A stretch of 64,000 nt of DNA from Sclerodactyla briareus (GCA_026419785.1 JAODTK010001299.1:214275-278274); one strand, 5' to 3'. Counted from the first letter of the stretch, positions 36,226-48,589 are shown. Notes: generated by a model from the letters alone, not told the origin. Numbers and translations: made by a program.

Positions 36226-38330
36226 GTTCTTTATAGTATTTGCGAGGACGGTTCCATTTTGCGAAAACACGAAGTCCGAAATGTTGTGTTTGCGCGGTTG
36301 TTAGTCCTCGCTGCACGGTATCTTGTCCTTCGAAGAATGCTAACACTCAACTCTCATCACACATACTACTATCTGGAAATCTGGAAATACACACTCTGAA
36401 GTCCTGAATCACATGAATCGAGCCGGGAGCGTTGTGGTCAGGTACCCTTAAGTGAAGTGGTTGTTTCAAAATGCCAAATTATATTTTTGGACAAGTTCCC
36501 CTTTCTGGGGGTAGGCAGGGGTTATCAGTGGCATAATATGGTAACCCTCGCATCGTCTCGACCATGCAAAACAGAACTGACTGAATTCTTGAGGTCAGTG
36601 ACCTGAAATACTTACGTGTCCATAGTCACCTGCACAGTTTTACACACGGCGCATTGTACTCACTTGCTCATTGTAAAGGGGATGGCAGCGAATATGTTTT
36701 CGCCACGGAATTACCTACGGGGAATCCTACTGATTAGAACACGAAACCAACTGCAGTAGCTAACTTCGGATCCAGTCTTCGGGAAGGGCATGAAATAACG
36801 GCCTTCCGTAAGGATAGAAGGCGGAATAAGTGTGGTTGTCACTTTTCTATACGAGGGGAGTCACGAGAATTTATATGTAGAGCAAAACGAGCAGTTATAT
36901 GCCAACGGTGGATGCATTTACCTCCGTTCAAAACAAACGAAAAAAACAAGTCCTGTTGTTGGCGTAGGTTTAATTAGGCGGTATCCCTAATGTCACGTGT
37001 TCCATTTAGAACGTGCTTTCCTAACTCCTAAACTCCTGAGACAATTAGGAAATAGACTCGTGCCTTTACGCATGTCGTCATCAACTTATTGGGTGCGGTA
37101 GGCCTACTCTTTTTGCTAATGCCCCTCTATATTCCAATTTGTATCCCTCTCAACACCGGATATTCTCGATAACCTCCGAAGTGCGCCTCATGTTTGATTG
37201 TCCATTATTTTTTCTTCTTGTTTTCGTATTTAGCACCAGTAAACAGCTAATTTAGTCTCGCCTTTATCAGCCTGGTTATAACAACTTCAACTCATCAGGG
37301 GTGCGCTAGTGACGAGCTTGGGGGTACGAGAAAAATCAATTTCAACAACCGCTTTTATCCGCGCCAAAGGACCTGCCACAATCTAGCATTAATGAGGGAG
37401 CAGGGCGCGGTAGGCGGAAGAGACATGTTCACATGATTTACGGTCCGGCCGGAGGGACTTCTGAAGTGTTTCATGCAGCAGCCTCTCTTGGTCTGGCTTA
37501 TATAGGAAGCTTACATCAGAGAGAGACTTTCGTATTCGAAAGGTTGAATAACACCTCCTGTCGACGACCGCCGTTGGGAAGAGTGTAGGACGACATTACA
37601 GTTAATACAGATTTTTACGTTTCCGTCAACTTGAACGGATGACGATATGTGTCTTCACTTGCCACCATCTATCTATGAACTTCGCCGAGCATTCCCTAAG
37701 TAGCCTGCATTCATGTTACGTGATAATTGAATGACATTATACAGAAAGAAATGCATGAAAGTGTTTAAGAGGCATAATGCCTCTCGCAAGCACGGGCTGG
37801 GAACAAAAATGACGGCGTCTTCTGTCGGACATCACGACGAGAAACCGCCACACGGTATATTCGAAATTGTTATGTAAGACTTAATCATAGTGACCATATA
37901 ACCCTGATCGTTCAGCATTGTATTGAAACCGTTTGCGATGTTACTTTTGCGATTTTAGGACTACTAGCCGTTTTGTTTTGGTCTGGTTTCCGCTGTGTAG
38001 AATGAGTGTTGCCGGGTGTCCTACAGACAACATTGACGTATAAACAGACCTGCCACGACTCACTACTAACTGATAAACGTTATACTATAATATTAAAAAC
38101 CCCGATACTATGAATCATTAGCTTACTAGCGGTGGAGTAGGTACCTTTCTTTCCAATCAATTTATATCTTTATCTGTTGATCATGGCATACAGGCTCTAG
38201 TTAGTGTATAAACATCAAATTGTAGTCGTAACGAGAACACACTAAACCGGGCGAATCGAATATGAGAAACTCTGGTCTGGGGTCCGACAGACGTCGTACG
38301 TATTTTGTGAGTGAATGGTCCCACTCCACG
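36226..38330. other. Low-repeat stretch, no exon identified; TATA-like site at 37500
   Basis: This begins an island of mostly unique sequence. A TATA-like word, gcttatataggaag, is at about 37497-37510, with CG-containing sequence upstream, but I could not attach a reading frame to it. Confidence 0.4.
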
Positions 38331-38333
38331 GCA

Positions 38334-38370
38334 AAGTATAAATCCCGGCTAAGGATTAGCGCCTTCAGCT
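38334..38370 (+). promoter_or_regulatory. TATA box plus initiator candidate
   Basis: The word gtataaatcccggc at 38335-38348 is followed about 30 bases on by an initiator-like ttcagctc (38363-38370). The spacing is that of a focused RNA polymerase II promoter. A leader and the possible coding exon at 38702 lie downstream. Confidence 0.45.
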
Positions 38371-38701
38371 CACAGTTTGCCAGCTAGTTTCGTTTGGCAC
38401 ACAGCTCCCATCTTCACAAGACCACGAGTCCTTACCGGAACCACCGTGTGATAGCACATTGATCCATGAAGGAGAGCGTTTCCCCCCTGAGAGCGTGTTG
38501 AGGCGAGCGAGATAACTAAAAGTCGGAAATTTTTGATTTGTTGCACATGAAATAATTCTTATACATTCCGAACTCCGCATTCACTTTCTTATAGCCTTCT
38601 CTGGTTCGTTCCATTCCTCATTGAACATTTCCTATTTTGACCTTCTTTAACGGGCAAGTCCTACCCAGAGCCCTCTATTACCAGGGCTCTGGTCCTACCC
38701 A

Positions 38702-38793
38702 ATGAGATTCATCGCTCCCGCCCATAGTAGTTACTCAACGAGTATGAGCGTCGAAGAACACCGACGGAGTCCTGAGGAATTGGGGTGCAACGA
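38702..38793 (+). CDS. Possible first coding exon, unrecognised
   Basis: The start codon opens MRFIAPAHSSYSTSMSVEEH and then RRSPEELGCN, up to a consensus donor (cga/gtgagt at 38794). It lies 330 bases downstream of the TATA/initiator pair. It ends two bases into a codon, which would suit an acceptor at 39468. An upstream ATG near 38465 opens only a very short frame. The next exon is uncertain. Confidence 0.3.
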
Positions 38794-39468
38794 GTGAGTC
38801 CTGGCATCATGGGGATACTCGGCTCACAAATGCAATGTCCCGCATGATGTGAATGCAATGAACTGATTGTAAGAGCCAAGGGCACCCGAGACGAAGTAAG
38901 ATTCATATCTCAGAGAAACTCTAGCATTGTTGCAAGTGCAATGCTCTCATCTTTTTTTTCTCTTCGCTCACTACGTTTGATGGAATTTTCAAGTACAGTG
39001 CAGTCCGTACAAAACAGGTATAGACTGTGTAATTACCTTCTCCGGCGCAGACGTGTGACCCTGTGGTTACTCTGACAAAACCACCCTTATATCACCGGAA
39101 CTCACTGTTTTTTTCTCGCATATTCATTTGCTCCATATGAAAGCGATTTCTGAGTGCACACAGTATCATTGCACCCGATACTCCTAGCACACGTATTGTA
39201 CCACACATCTCTGACTACTGTGTGTAGTTCAACATCAAAATCCTGTGTGGAGAGACTATAAATTATATTTCAGTTACAACACCTATAATGGTTAGGGAGC
39301 TCTCATCAGTAATTACTAGTGAGGCTATGGAGATCGATAGGTTATTATGACAATAGACGCAGTCACAGCTGTTCGCTGTAGTTGTTTGTATCTTCAGTAT
39401 GGCTCTGTGTGAGACCCGTGACGTAATCAGGTCGAACTATTCCGCTCAATACATCATCTGTCCCAGAG

Positions 39469-39694
39469 TGTGCTGGCTATAGCTGCTGTCTTCTTTCTCT
39501 TGTCCTCCTCCGCTTTCATATCCCTGTGCTCTTCTGAACACAAAGAAATACAAAAAGAATTATCCGATATTTTGTATACTGTGACTTTGGAACGTCTTTT
39601 TTTCTGGATGTACTTTAACCTCACTCTTACGCAGTTAGTGGTTACATGTCCTGACCTCTACCCCGACCACTCTAGGCTTCGATCTCCTTCCTGA
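39469..39694 (+). CDS. Possible membrane-helix exon, unrecognised
   Basis: After catctgtcccagag the frame reads VLAIAAVFFLLSSSAFISLC, a convincing membrane or signal segment, followed by a charged stretch, EHKEIQKELSDIL. It joins in phase to 38702-38793. No clear donor follows, and the frame stops at 39694 just before a repeat. A TGACGTAA site at about 39419 upstream could instead mark a promoter. Confidence 0.25.
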
Positions 39695-39714
39695 GTGTTC
39701 AAAACATAAGTTGC

Positions 39715-40020
39715 AACCAGTGGCCTCCCCACGGGGGCGGGGGGGGGGGTCATAACCCCCCATGTCCCAGGTGATAAAAAAAAATTCAACACAAAAACCT
39801 AATTTGTAGCAGTTCAGTAGGCTGTTTTGGCACGTTTTTTTAGGCAAATATTGCAGCAGTAATGTGGGTCTAGGGCTCATAAATTGTAATTTAATTTGCC
39901 AATAGGATGGGTGAGGCCATTCATGAGAGCTTACTTTCCTTGGGTTCCGACCTCAACCCCCCCCCCCCCCCCCCCCCGCCCCAGACAAATCTCTCGGTAT
40001 ACGCGCCTGGTTGCAACATG
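39715..40020 (-). repeat. Family R4 G-run/C-run element, copy 3
   Basis: G-rich left end near 39736-39750, the shared middle (attgcagcagtaatgtgggt, atttgccaatagg), a run of about 21 C at 39957-39977, and the complement of gcgtaccgagagattt at the right border. Confidence 0.65.
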
Positions 40021-41650
40021 GGGAATGTAACCTACGTACTACGTACACTATACTGGATCTGTGCTACATGCATGTGCGGGTCATCACAGCGCTGAACCTT
40101 CATATTCAGATTGCTTCTCTCCACCCAGGGGCTAATTGGGCGAGTCATCACGGTGTATAAAAAAGTTCAAAAGTATCTAGGGGGTCAATTTCAACCATTT
40201 GGTTTGAAGGTTCGAGCGGCTTCTACTCTTATTCATTAGATGGGATGATCATGAGAGTTCGTCATCATTATTGGGATCTAATGATACATATATGTCCGAA
40301 GATTCGAGGGCAACAGTAATCTGGACGTCATCAAAGCACATATATCAGAGCACTAGCGGAGTTAGATTCGCTATCTCTCGCAGTAAAAATTATTTAGTGT
40401 AGGAATAATTAGAAAAGAAAAAATAGGGATGATTTCATGCACCATTTCTGTTGGAGTAGGGCATTTGCGACGGCGCTGATACTAAGCTATCCCCTTCTCC
40501 GCCACAACTATATACATATGATCTCACGCCCTGTTGTGCGACGATCATTTGGGTGATTCAGTGCCGATCATCACGACCAATCTCAGAGATTACCAGTATC
40601 TGTTTAGGCTTTTCAGCAATTAATTTCTAAAAATACTGTCGGTGAGGCATTGTATGTGGTTAGTATCGACCCCTGGAGATGGAACATGACATATATACTG
40701 TCCTAATAGCTAATCTGTTCGACAACCGATCGAATACAAATTCGATAATTTCTTCTATATCGTATACCAGTACGTACTGGGTGGATGCCTATTTTACCTC
40801 CTACAGTGACCTCCTCCTGGGATCCGGGAACCACCCGAAGATCTGCTAAATGTTACATGGAGTTTCTTTATCCTCTGTGGCTGGGATTTTTACATGATTC
40901 AGACATTTATAGGCCATAGCCTAAGCTATCAACGAAATCTTGTCTCATCTATAAGCGTCTCGGGTAAGAACAGCGTTTTGAGAGTTTCACTCTCCTAAAT
41001 ATTTAAGTAATGAAGGGATTTTTTTAAGAGGAGGTGAGAGGTTAGCCTTATTCCATGATGTACCTGCCCCCACTGGAAGGCATCAATGCATTGCCCAAAT
41101 AATGGTATTGTTATCGTCTTCACGTAGGCGATTCAAGGTCAACAAATACACTGCCAGAAAATCTGAAGACGGAATCTAAATTAATTTGCTTCCCGGAGAA
41201 TGTACACTCCATGTCTTTATTTGAAGATAACTCAAAGGTCGCAATTCTCGCAAGTTGCGGTAAATCAATTCTGAGTAGTAGTGCCGGAGGGTATCGTGCG
41301 GCTACGAACCCCTGTCGGGTAGACCCCCTTAACGCGACCCCCTTGAAGTGAATCGATACCGGTACCCTGCGTTGTACCTTGTATACTCAGCTCAGTGGTA
41401 TCACCGACCGAGAGTGAAATTAGGTGATACTATCTGTCAGTCGCCCACTGTAATGTGAACGCTATTGTAGAGTTATATACGCTGGGGGTTTATTAGTTTA
41501 GGCAGCCGAAGAACTCGGGATATGCTCTGTCGTATTTTCAATCTGGAAATTTTCGCATAATTCTCATATATAAAATCTAGCTGCATAAGGGGCGTTACCA
41601 TGATTCATTGTGGTGTGGGGTGAACCACAACTCCTGCCCTGAGAACTCAC
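40021..41650. other. No secure gene; minisatellite relic at 40140-40320
   Basis: Degenerate words of the ~150-bp minisatellite occur at the left. A short possible minus-strand exon near 40797-40841 has poor splice signals and was not called. Confidence 0.4.
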
Positions 41651-41758
41651 CGTGATGGACTTCTTAATTATGCGACCTTCTCGGCAGTCCGTGACTGCCA
41701 CTGTGACGAGGAAGGTGGGGTGGGGTTCCTTGCGGGAGTAACTGAACGTCGGGCGCAA
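41651..41758 (-). CDS. Candidate coding exon, minus strand
   Basis: A minus-strand acceptor (gtgacattcag) and a consensus donor (acg/gtgagt) bound exactly 36 codons with strongly G/C-biased third positions, reading LRPTFSYSRKEPHPTFLVTV then AVTDCREGRIIKKSIT. It lies 300 bases downstream of the SPEC3-like exon on the same strand. Its phase (0) does not match the end of that exon (phase 1) as read, so it may belong to the same gene with an assembly indel, or to another gene. Read one phase on, it would end a SPEC3 tail at a TAA inside the exon. Confidence 0.45.
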
Positions 41759-42054
41759 CTGAATGTCACGTGACTGACTGGGCCTACCGGGTCAGCTATT
41801 TGGAGCCCTGCGTAATTAATCAGACACTGATATTCATCCACAGTTCTGCCTTAAGAAATATAGGCCCTGCGAAATCTGCATATCATACCCGAGGTTAGCA
41901 CTAGTTCAGGCTATACAGTTTGAGTCGCTTCCACAAGCTGTAGTGACTACCGGCTAGGTATTCCGTGCGCATATTTCACCGAACCTCTAGCCCACGGAGA
42001 GGTGGGAGGCAAGTCAAGAGGTCATTAATGTGGATGATAATCCTCACTACATAC

Positions 42055-42242
42055 CAGCGAAGAGGACGAGATAAACGCCCCACGTGATACTCCAGATCCA
42101 CCCGGCCAGAAAGAATGTCACCGTGAAGAACTGGGAGACGCCCACGAAGATGTTGGTCGTGAACTGACTGACAGCTCGTCTGGTTTGGTCTGGCCTCGGG
42201 GCTCCCCGCAACACATTATGCTCGCGCCTGCCAAAATAGTAC
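42055..42242 (-). CDS. Exon of a SPEC3/Stum-family membrane protein
   Basis: The exon runs from an acceptor (taatttaatcctccag) to a donor (gtatgt). It encodes GTILAGASIMCCGEP, typical of the end of the first hydrophobic segment and its CCG motif, and then NIFVGVSQFFTVTFFLAGWI followed by WSITWGVYLV, the second helix with the WIWSIxWG signature of this family (known in animals from sea urchin SPEC3 to Stum). The two parts lie in frames one base apart, so an indel falls near 42150-42175. The exon with the first helix was not found upstream, where repeats and LINE 2 intervene. The protein may alternatively end at the TAG just past the donor (LFAGM-stop). Confidence 0.7.
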
Positions 42243-42569
42243 CTGGAGGATTAAATTATATCAGATTAGATTAGATTTAAAATGGAGGACGCGTCAATTA
42301 CATACAGGAATGTGCTAATTACTGTCACCTAAGAGTGGAAGAGAATGAAGTTGAAGTAAAGTTGAAAAAAGTGGCAGAGTGGTACCAGTGACGAGTTCGA
42401 CGAGTTCGAGTTCCAGCAGTCTCCGGACGTTTTCCGTACGTGGTTGTCCTTCATTTCAATGGCCCCGCTGTAGGGCAGTGGACTTATGGTTCCTATGGGT
42501 TTGTTGAATATTTGCAATGGGTTTCGTCGGTCGGCGGTAGGTGACAGGTCGCGTTGGGCCGGGCATGAA

Positions 42570-42730
42570 TCTGATACGCTCCTCCAGGTTCCAAGAAAGT
42601 GGTCGGATCCTGGAGTTCACTGATCGTTCTTTCCTAATTGGCGGTCCCGGGAGCAGGTTAGAGAATGGTTACACCCCTGTCTCGATATCACCTAAGCACG
42701 AGTCGAGAAGGTGCTCATCCACGATCAATA
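42570..42730 (+). repeat. SINE fragment, partner of 16265-16440
   Basis: In reverse complement it matches the 3' part of the minus-strand SINE at 16265-16740 (gcggtcccgggagcagg, cgagtcgagaaggtgctc). No tRNA-like head is seen here. Confidence 0.6.
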
Positions 42731-44239
42731 CCGCGGTAGTTTTTCGAAGAGCCTCACTTGGTTCCCTGAACTCGTAGAAAACAAATCTAATCTATGTGGT
42801 CTGCTGGGGTAACTATGAATGATCACCGTATGGACTGATTGATAGATATGGGGTCGCTGATTTTTTGTTCACCTATAAATTGAGGTTTCGATGAAATCGG
42901 TTTAAAAATGTTTTGAAACACATCGAGGTTCAATCTCAAATTCCCAATAATTTTTTATTTCAATCGTTTTTCCTTCCATTGAAACGACACTGATTGATTC
43001 ATTGTTCAGGTGAAGTGGCTCATATACCGAAGTAAAAGTTGTAAAAGAGTGCAAAGCTTTCTTTTCGGAGGCTGCGGTCGGATTGGAAGAAAGCAGAGTA
43101 CTAGGCCAAATTAAAATCACCTCAAGAAAAACTCTTCACGAGATTGACAGGGAACTAACCCACAAATATAGAATGCTAATATAATATGGATGTGGCAACA
43201 CTATATGTATCAGCCCAACCCGACTTTTATACGATCTCCCATTACGTAGTCAGATAGCATGTGTGAGTGTATTGCGTAAGGAAAGCACCCTAAATACCAG
43301 ACTTGCACAGCCGTTCTCTTAAATTTATGTGACAATTCACATCGAAAAAAAGTGAAAACAAAGTATCTGTGTCGAGGAATGATAAGGCAAACGTGAAGAA
43401 CAACTGTCCATTTTTTAAGTTAAATCCCTGAAAATTCTGGCGCTTATCGCATAACTGTCATTCGCCCAACCATTCTTTCTTAAAAATAGGGCTTACTTGA
43501 ATGCACTGTACAGCAGTAAACCTAACGGGTTTATACGAGGCTATGGGTTTCGGGTGCTTCATTTGAGGTTTTACACTAATGAAAATACTATATCCCTGGC
43601 CGATTGTATATTATTGTATTTTTCCGCATATTACCCATAAACGCAGACTTTTCTTTTTTTGTTATAACATTCTTTGGATACTCCCAAAATATTGGGAGAG
43701 TATCTTTGTTGAGGCATGGTTGAAGGTATTGGAAGAATTTTCCAGTGCGTTCCACAACCGTGAGCCTTCTGACGAAACGTTTTGACAATGTTTTTTTCTT
43801 TTCATAACTACTTAGTTATGAAAACATTAGGTGGTGTGCGATATGTGCTGAAACGGCTACACATAGGTTACGTTATCGGTTTGAAGGAATGCTACTTTTT
43901 CGTGCATTATACTTGGAATATTGAACAAATATATTTATTTTTATGAAATGTTACAGAAAACGTTTTCGTAGTATTTGTAATATCTAGAGGAAATAACAAC
44001 TGAACGAAGGGGGAAATTGAAAGAAGAAAAATCGGAAGTATTCTGTGTTGCTTGGATACCGGTATGTATTCCCTAATTCATGTCGTTCAGGGGGTGATGG
44101 GTACGGTTGGGAGCGTAGCCTGGTTTATCAGTCTGTCCTATAGATTCGACTGAAGATTGGTAGTAAGTAGTGGAATCAATCGAGTAGGTTATCTATGGAG
44201 TCACAAAGCAAGATGACCACGTTCTTATCCCAGTGGGAT
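42731..44239. other. No gene supported
   Basis: AT-rich, low in repeats. A minus-strand frame at 42902-43120 has no fitting splice sites. The missing 5' exon of the SPEC3-like gene was sought here without success. Confidence 0.4.
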
Positions 44240-45990
44240 ATATACATACATAGAGACATTATATAGCGCCTTTTTCCCGAAAGAAGGTTACAAAGCGCTC
44301 TGGGAAGAGCCAACAACACAAGAAAAGGTACAAACATTACATATTTTCAAATAAATGAGTTTTTAAAACACGTTTGAAGTGTCCAGTGTTCGTTGCTTGA
44401 CGGGCACTCATCGGCAAAGAATTCCACACCGTTGGAGCAGCACAGGAGAAGGCGCAGGATCCTGCTCTGTACGGGTTCGTGGAGTCTCCAGGAGGTTGCC
44501 AGATGAAGAGCGAAGAGCCTGAGCAGGGGTGTACCGATGCAGACGACTGGAGATATAGTTCGGTGATGTGAGCATGATTGACTTACGAGCAATGAGTCCA
44601 GTTTTAAACTTGATGCGATTTATTATACGGGTAACCAATGTAGGTCTTTCAGTAGGGGGGTAGCATGATCACGACTTTTTTCTTGTAAATGAGCTTCGCT
44701 GCCTTGTTCTGTAGTTTCTGTAAGCAGTTGATATTTGATTTTGTAGCGACTGTTAGTAATGAATTGCAATAGCCCAACCGCGACAGTACAAGAGATCTCA
44801 CGACGGCATGGCAAGTTGTCTCATCAATAAAAGGTCGAATTTTACCAATGTTGCGCAGGTGGAAGTTTTGTTGACTTGCTAATATGTGATACATGGCTGC
44901 ATGTCATTCTATTATCTAACGTTACCCCCCAGGTTAACTGATACAGTTGGACTTGTTATGTTAATGCATTCCCACAGTGGAGGGTAAGGTGTTCGACCGA
45001 CGTCAGATGCGACGGGGAGCAAAAAATAATGAGTTCCTTTGTTCTCGTTCAGCTGCAGCTTGTTAGTAACCATCCATAGTTTTACATCATTTACACATAA
45101 TGATAATTTATACAATGCACATTCTGCATCCATCGGTATTCTGGGTCAAATACAGAATATATTGAATATCGTCCGCTTACATATGGTAAAATACACCGTG
45201 CTTACGAAAATGTCAACCAAGTGGCGCCAAGTATACAAAGTAACGAGAGCGGGCCATTGACGGATCCTTGAGGAACACCCAAGCGAAGCTTTACATTATC
45301 GAAATCGGCTCCCGCTATATAAACATGGTTTGCCTATTTTCGAAGTATGATGATAGCCATTGCAGCACTTGCCCGGTCCCACCAAACAAGTCTCAAAACG
45401 GCGCAGGAGAATGTCATGATCGATGGTGTCAAATGCTGCGGAGAAATCCAGTGTAAGTATATGCAATATTTTGTTTGTCCGATTGCCTGTAGGATAATCT
45501 CCCTGGATGTGTAAAGACGTGCTCTGTGCTGTGGAAAGTGCGTAAGCGGACTGAGGAGGTTCAAATAAGTTATTGATGATGATATGGTCGGTGAGTCTTG
45601 CTACCAAGATTTTCTCGATGTACTTTGAGATAGAGGAAATATTTGACACCGGCCTGTAACTTTTCAGATCATTGCATCCATATTGGCCTCCTTAATAATT
45701 GGTGTTGTTGTGACAATAGCGTGGCCTAAAACCTCTGGGAAAACACCACAATCCAGTGAAATGTAATTACATATGTTAAGCGGGAGGATGACCGGTAGGT
45801 GCTCCTTCAACAGCGTTGTTGGAAGAGGATCAAGTCTACATGTCTTGGATGGTGATTGCATGATGACCTTCCTAACTTCCTCCTGGGGGAGTCGGCCGAA
45901 AGAGGAGAGCTTCTCACACGCTGGTGGAAACGGCTCCTCAGTAACAGTGGAAGCATCAACGGCTGCATGTCATCGATAAACTGACGGATG
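44240..45990 (-). pseudogene. LINE 2: 5'-truncated CR1/L2-type element
   Basis: The minus strand encodes, 5' to 3': a PPACEKLSSFGRLP-like start near 45940; SPSKTCRLDPLPTTLLKEHL at 45859-45800; SNISSISKYIEKILVARL near 45645; TLDFSAAFDTIDHDILLRRF near 45440; LWMVTNKLQLNENK near 45080; SRLGYCNSLLTVATKSNIN near 44790; TPLLKDLHWLPV near 44650; and a C-terminal stretch to about 44345. The 3' end has gcgctttgtaacc and gcgctatataatg words and an ATGTATGTATATA tail at about 44240. The YADD region is not intact and frames shift repeatedly. The endonuclease half is missing. Confidence 0.85.
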
Positions 45991-46311
45991 TTAGGGACCT
46001 TTAACATTTCGTTGCCCCCGAACTGTCGAAGCTATAAAAAACAATTGTCTGATTATTGTGAGACCATAATAGCCATGTCAACCGGCAAGTAAATCCAGGG
46101 GATCAATCAGCTAACATTCGCACTTTGTTGTTCAGGTCTTACAAATGAATGCTTGGTATGTTATCAACTTTCCAATGAACAGTGTATGGGAAATACTCAT
46201 TTACACCCCATTTCACCAGATTTCTATAAATATATACTTCTAATGTATATAAACACTAGATGGCTAGCGATTTAACAATTAAGGAATTCGATGCCGCGGT
46301 CACCATTCAAA

Positions 46312-46440
46312 CCAGGCGCGTACCGAGAGATTTGTCTTGGGGAGGGTGGGAAGTCGCGAACCCAATGAGTGCCCCCGTCAGTTATCTCACCCTCTCTATT
46401 GGCAAATAGTACAATTTTAGTTTTTAAGTTTTGTTTTGCT
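46312..46440 (+). repeat. Family R4 element, partial
   Basis: Shares cgcgtaccgagagattt, a G-rich tract and attggcaaatagtacaattt with 8501-8715; the second half is lost. Confidence 0.5.
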
Positions 46441-46953
46441 TCGGAACATTTTTCGTCGGCTATTGCGATCTTTAACCTTCGTCCGTTACTGTGTTCATAT
46501 TACGTACGGTACCTCTGTGTTGGGAGGCTCTAGACTATTATCAGAACAGGTAGAAATTGTGGATCGGCCTAAGACGTTACGTTACAAATATCCATACTAG
46601 TCAGCCGTGTTTGCGACAACTATTTAAAAAAAAATAGAAACTAAAGTTTTAGAAACTAACGTGGGTGATGGTATAAACTGGACGGCTGTCAGTCAGTCAG
46701 TGGATAACCAAAATTGACGGATATTGTTTAGTGGATGTTTTAGTGCTCCGATAAAAAAAAGATATATGAAAACAATATCCTTCTTCACAGAAGAAATCCA
46801 CCATAATGTTCATTTCAAACGATTTTCCATGTTCCCTAAATTTCACAAGTAAATATTTTTTTGTGATTTTCATGATTTGACAAAATCTAAATTGTTATTC
46901 CGTCGTAAAAGAGCGAACAACTGGAGCAACAATTTGGTATATTATAGGCACAT
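46441..46953. other. No gene seen
   Basis: AT-rich sequence with A-runs. No splice-bounded frame or repeat was recognised. Confidence 0.4.
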
Positions 46954-47505
46954 TTACAGTGGTGAGCTATAATAATACTTAATTAATTTACTATTCAGTT
47001 CTTTATTTGTACAGGCAATGTCGCTTCTCTTTCTTTGAAACTGTCGATAACTTGGAACAATTATAAAACATTCACCAACGCGTGTATAGGAAAAATTCCG
47101 GGAAAAGTCTAGACTTCTCTCGTCAAAATGACTAATTCGGGAGGGTATACAGGTATAGTAATGAAATGATGAAGAGGTCGCATAATTTTGCTTAATTGTC
47201 ATCCTTATGTGTTCCAAAGTAGCGATCACAAACCGTATACCTTGTCTCAAATGGCGCAATAAGTCGCGATAATTGTTATACCAAACATAGGGCTTTCATC
47301 GGTATAATGTTTCCATGTTTTGTAACTTTCCCCAATATTCAATTAGAATGCCTCGTGATATTTCACTTGTAAGTCTGTCTGCAGAAATAATATAATCTGA
47401 AGAATCAGGAATAAAAATAATAAGGAACACGACAAAGCAGTACAATGAAGATAGACTTGCACGTAAACGGAAAGCTGGCGATTTAGCACAATCATAAATG
47501 GACAT
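46954..47505 (-). CDS. Possible small gene or pseudogene with one in-frame stop
   Basis: From an ATG at 47505 the minus-strand frame is open for 183 codons apart from one TGA at about 47296. The start has a hydrophobic run, LYCFVVFLIIFIP (residues 21-33), flanked by basic residues, as in a type II membrane anchor or uncleaved signal. The rest is basic and aromatic (IRFVIATLEHIRMTIKQ, YRQFQRKRSDIACTNKEL). I know no family. The AT-rich codons make chance reading possible; an assembly error at the TGA would make it a complete short gene. Confidence 0.25.
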
Positions 47506-47629
47506 TTCGATATTTACCGGTACCTATACGTACCATACAGAAAACTCAACTGACGATTCCTACCGACCATGACATGATGACTGGATATAATCTATTCGTA
47601 TCCGAAAACTTGAGAACATAGGCAAAGTG

Positions 47630-47720
47630 GTTTAGTGCAGGGTATTGAGTTAATTGAGTGTCTCCCATTCAGGAGGCTGTGGGGTTTCAAGTCTCAGCTC
47701 GGCATTAGGAGTGTTTCACC
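47630..47720 (+). repeat. tRNA-like SINE head, weak
   Basis: tctcccattcaggaggct followed by a B-box-like ggggtttcaagtct resembles a decayed tRNA core. The match is poor and no partner copy was found. Confidence 0.25.
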
Positions 47721-48589
47721 GTCTCTGGACTACAGCATGTCTGCTACAGCCATTGATGCATACCTTCAATTAATTGTACTATATGTACAATACGCTTTTT
47801 GCAATCTTTTGAATAGAAGGGTTGCCGAGTTACCGGAAAAGAGCATCAAATATAGTAAACAAAAGAAACATATGAACAACTATGGCGATCATGATACAAG
47901 CCGATGTACAGTGATCACAAGCAGAGGGAATTGAGAGTGGAGCTGGCTATGATAACATGCGGTTTATAATAATGACATGCTACCCTTCAACTATGTTAGG
48001 CCTTAGCAATTTAAGTAGCATCAGCCTATTGCTTGATAAAACCAAGCGCAAGTCGAAACGTCTTGATAGCTGCGGACGGCAAATTTCCTCTGGCGAATAC
48101 ACTGCATGTTCTTCACCAATCCACATTTATTGTTGTTCACATTAATGACCTTTAATGTCATCTGTCATAACCTTGGAATGGCTTGGAACATGTCTACCAC
48201 ATTAGCCTAATCTTTGCTATCAGTGTCCAGCACAAAGTACCCTACTAACTCATTCCTAGGCCGGTATATTAGCTACATGTACCCGACAAAACTTTGTATA
48301 TCCAGCACAACTCGTAGGCCTGTAGCAGTGAACAGTGGAAACACACTTGGATTCACAATGGAGAGTCTAGCCAACACCGAGTGATGACAGATCTTCCACA
48401 GAACTGCCTTTCCCCCCCCCCCTATTGCCTGTATTCCATCCACAAGTGCTGACAGACAAAGTGAACAGTCCCTGCTTTACATGCAGGCCAGCCCAGCAGC
48501 TCCATGGAGTAATGTAAACAAACCACTCTACAGAGAGTTCAATGGGAAGGGCTGCCGTGTGGATAGACAAATTGGGGTAATTAATTGGA
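47721..48589. other. No gene seen
   Basis: Short frames only; a C-run near 48413-48423. Confidence 0.4.
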
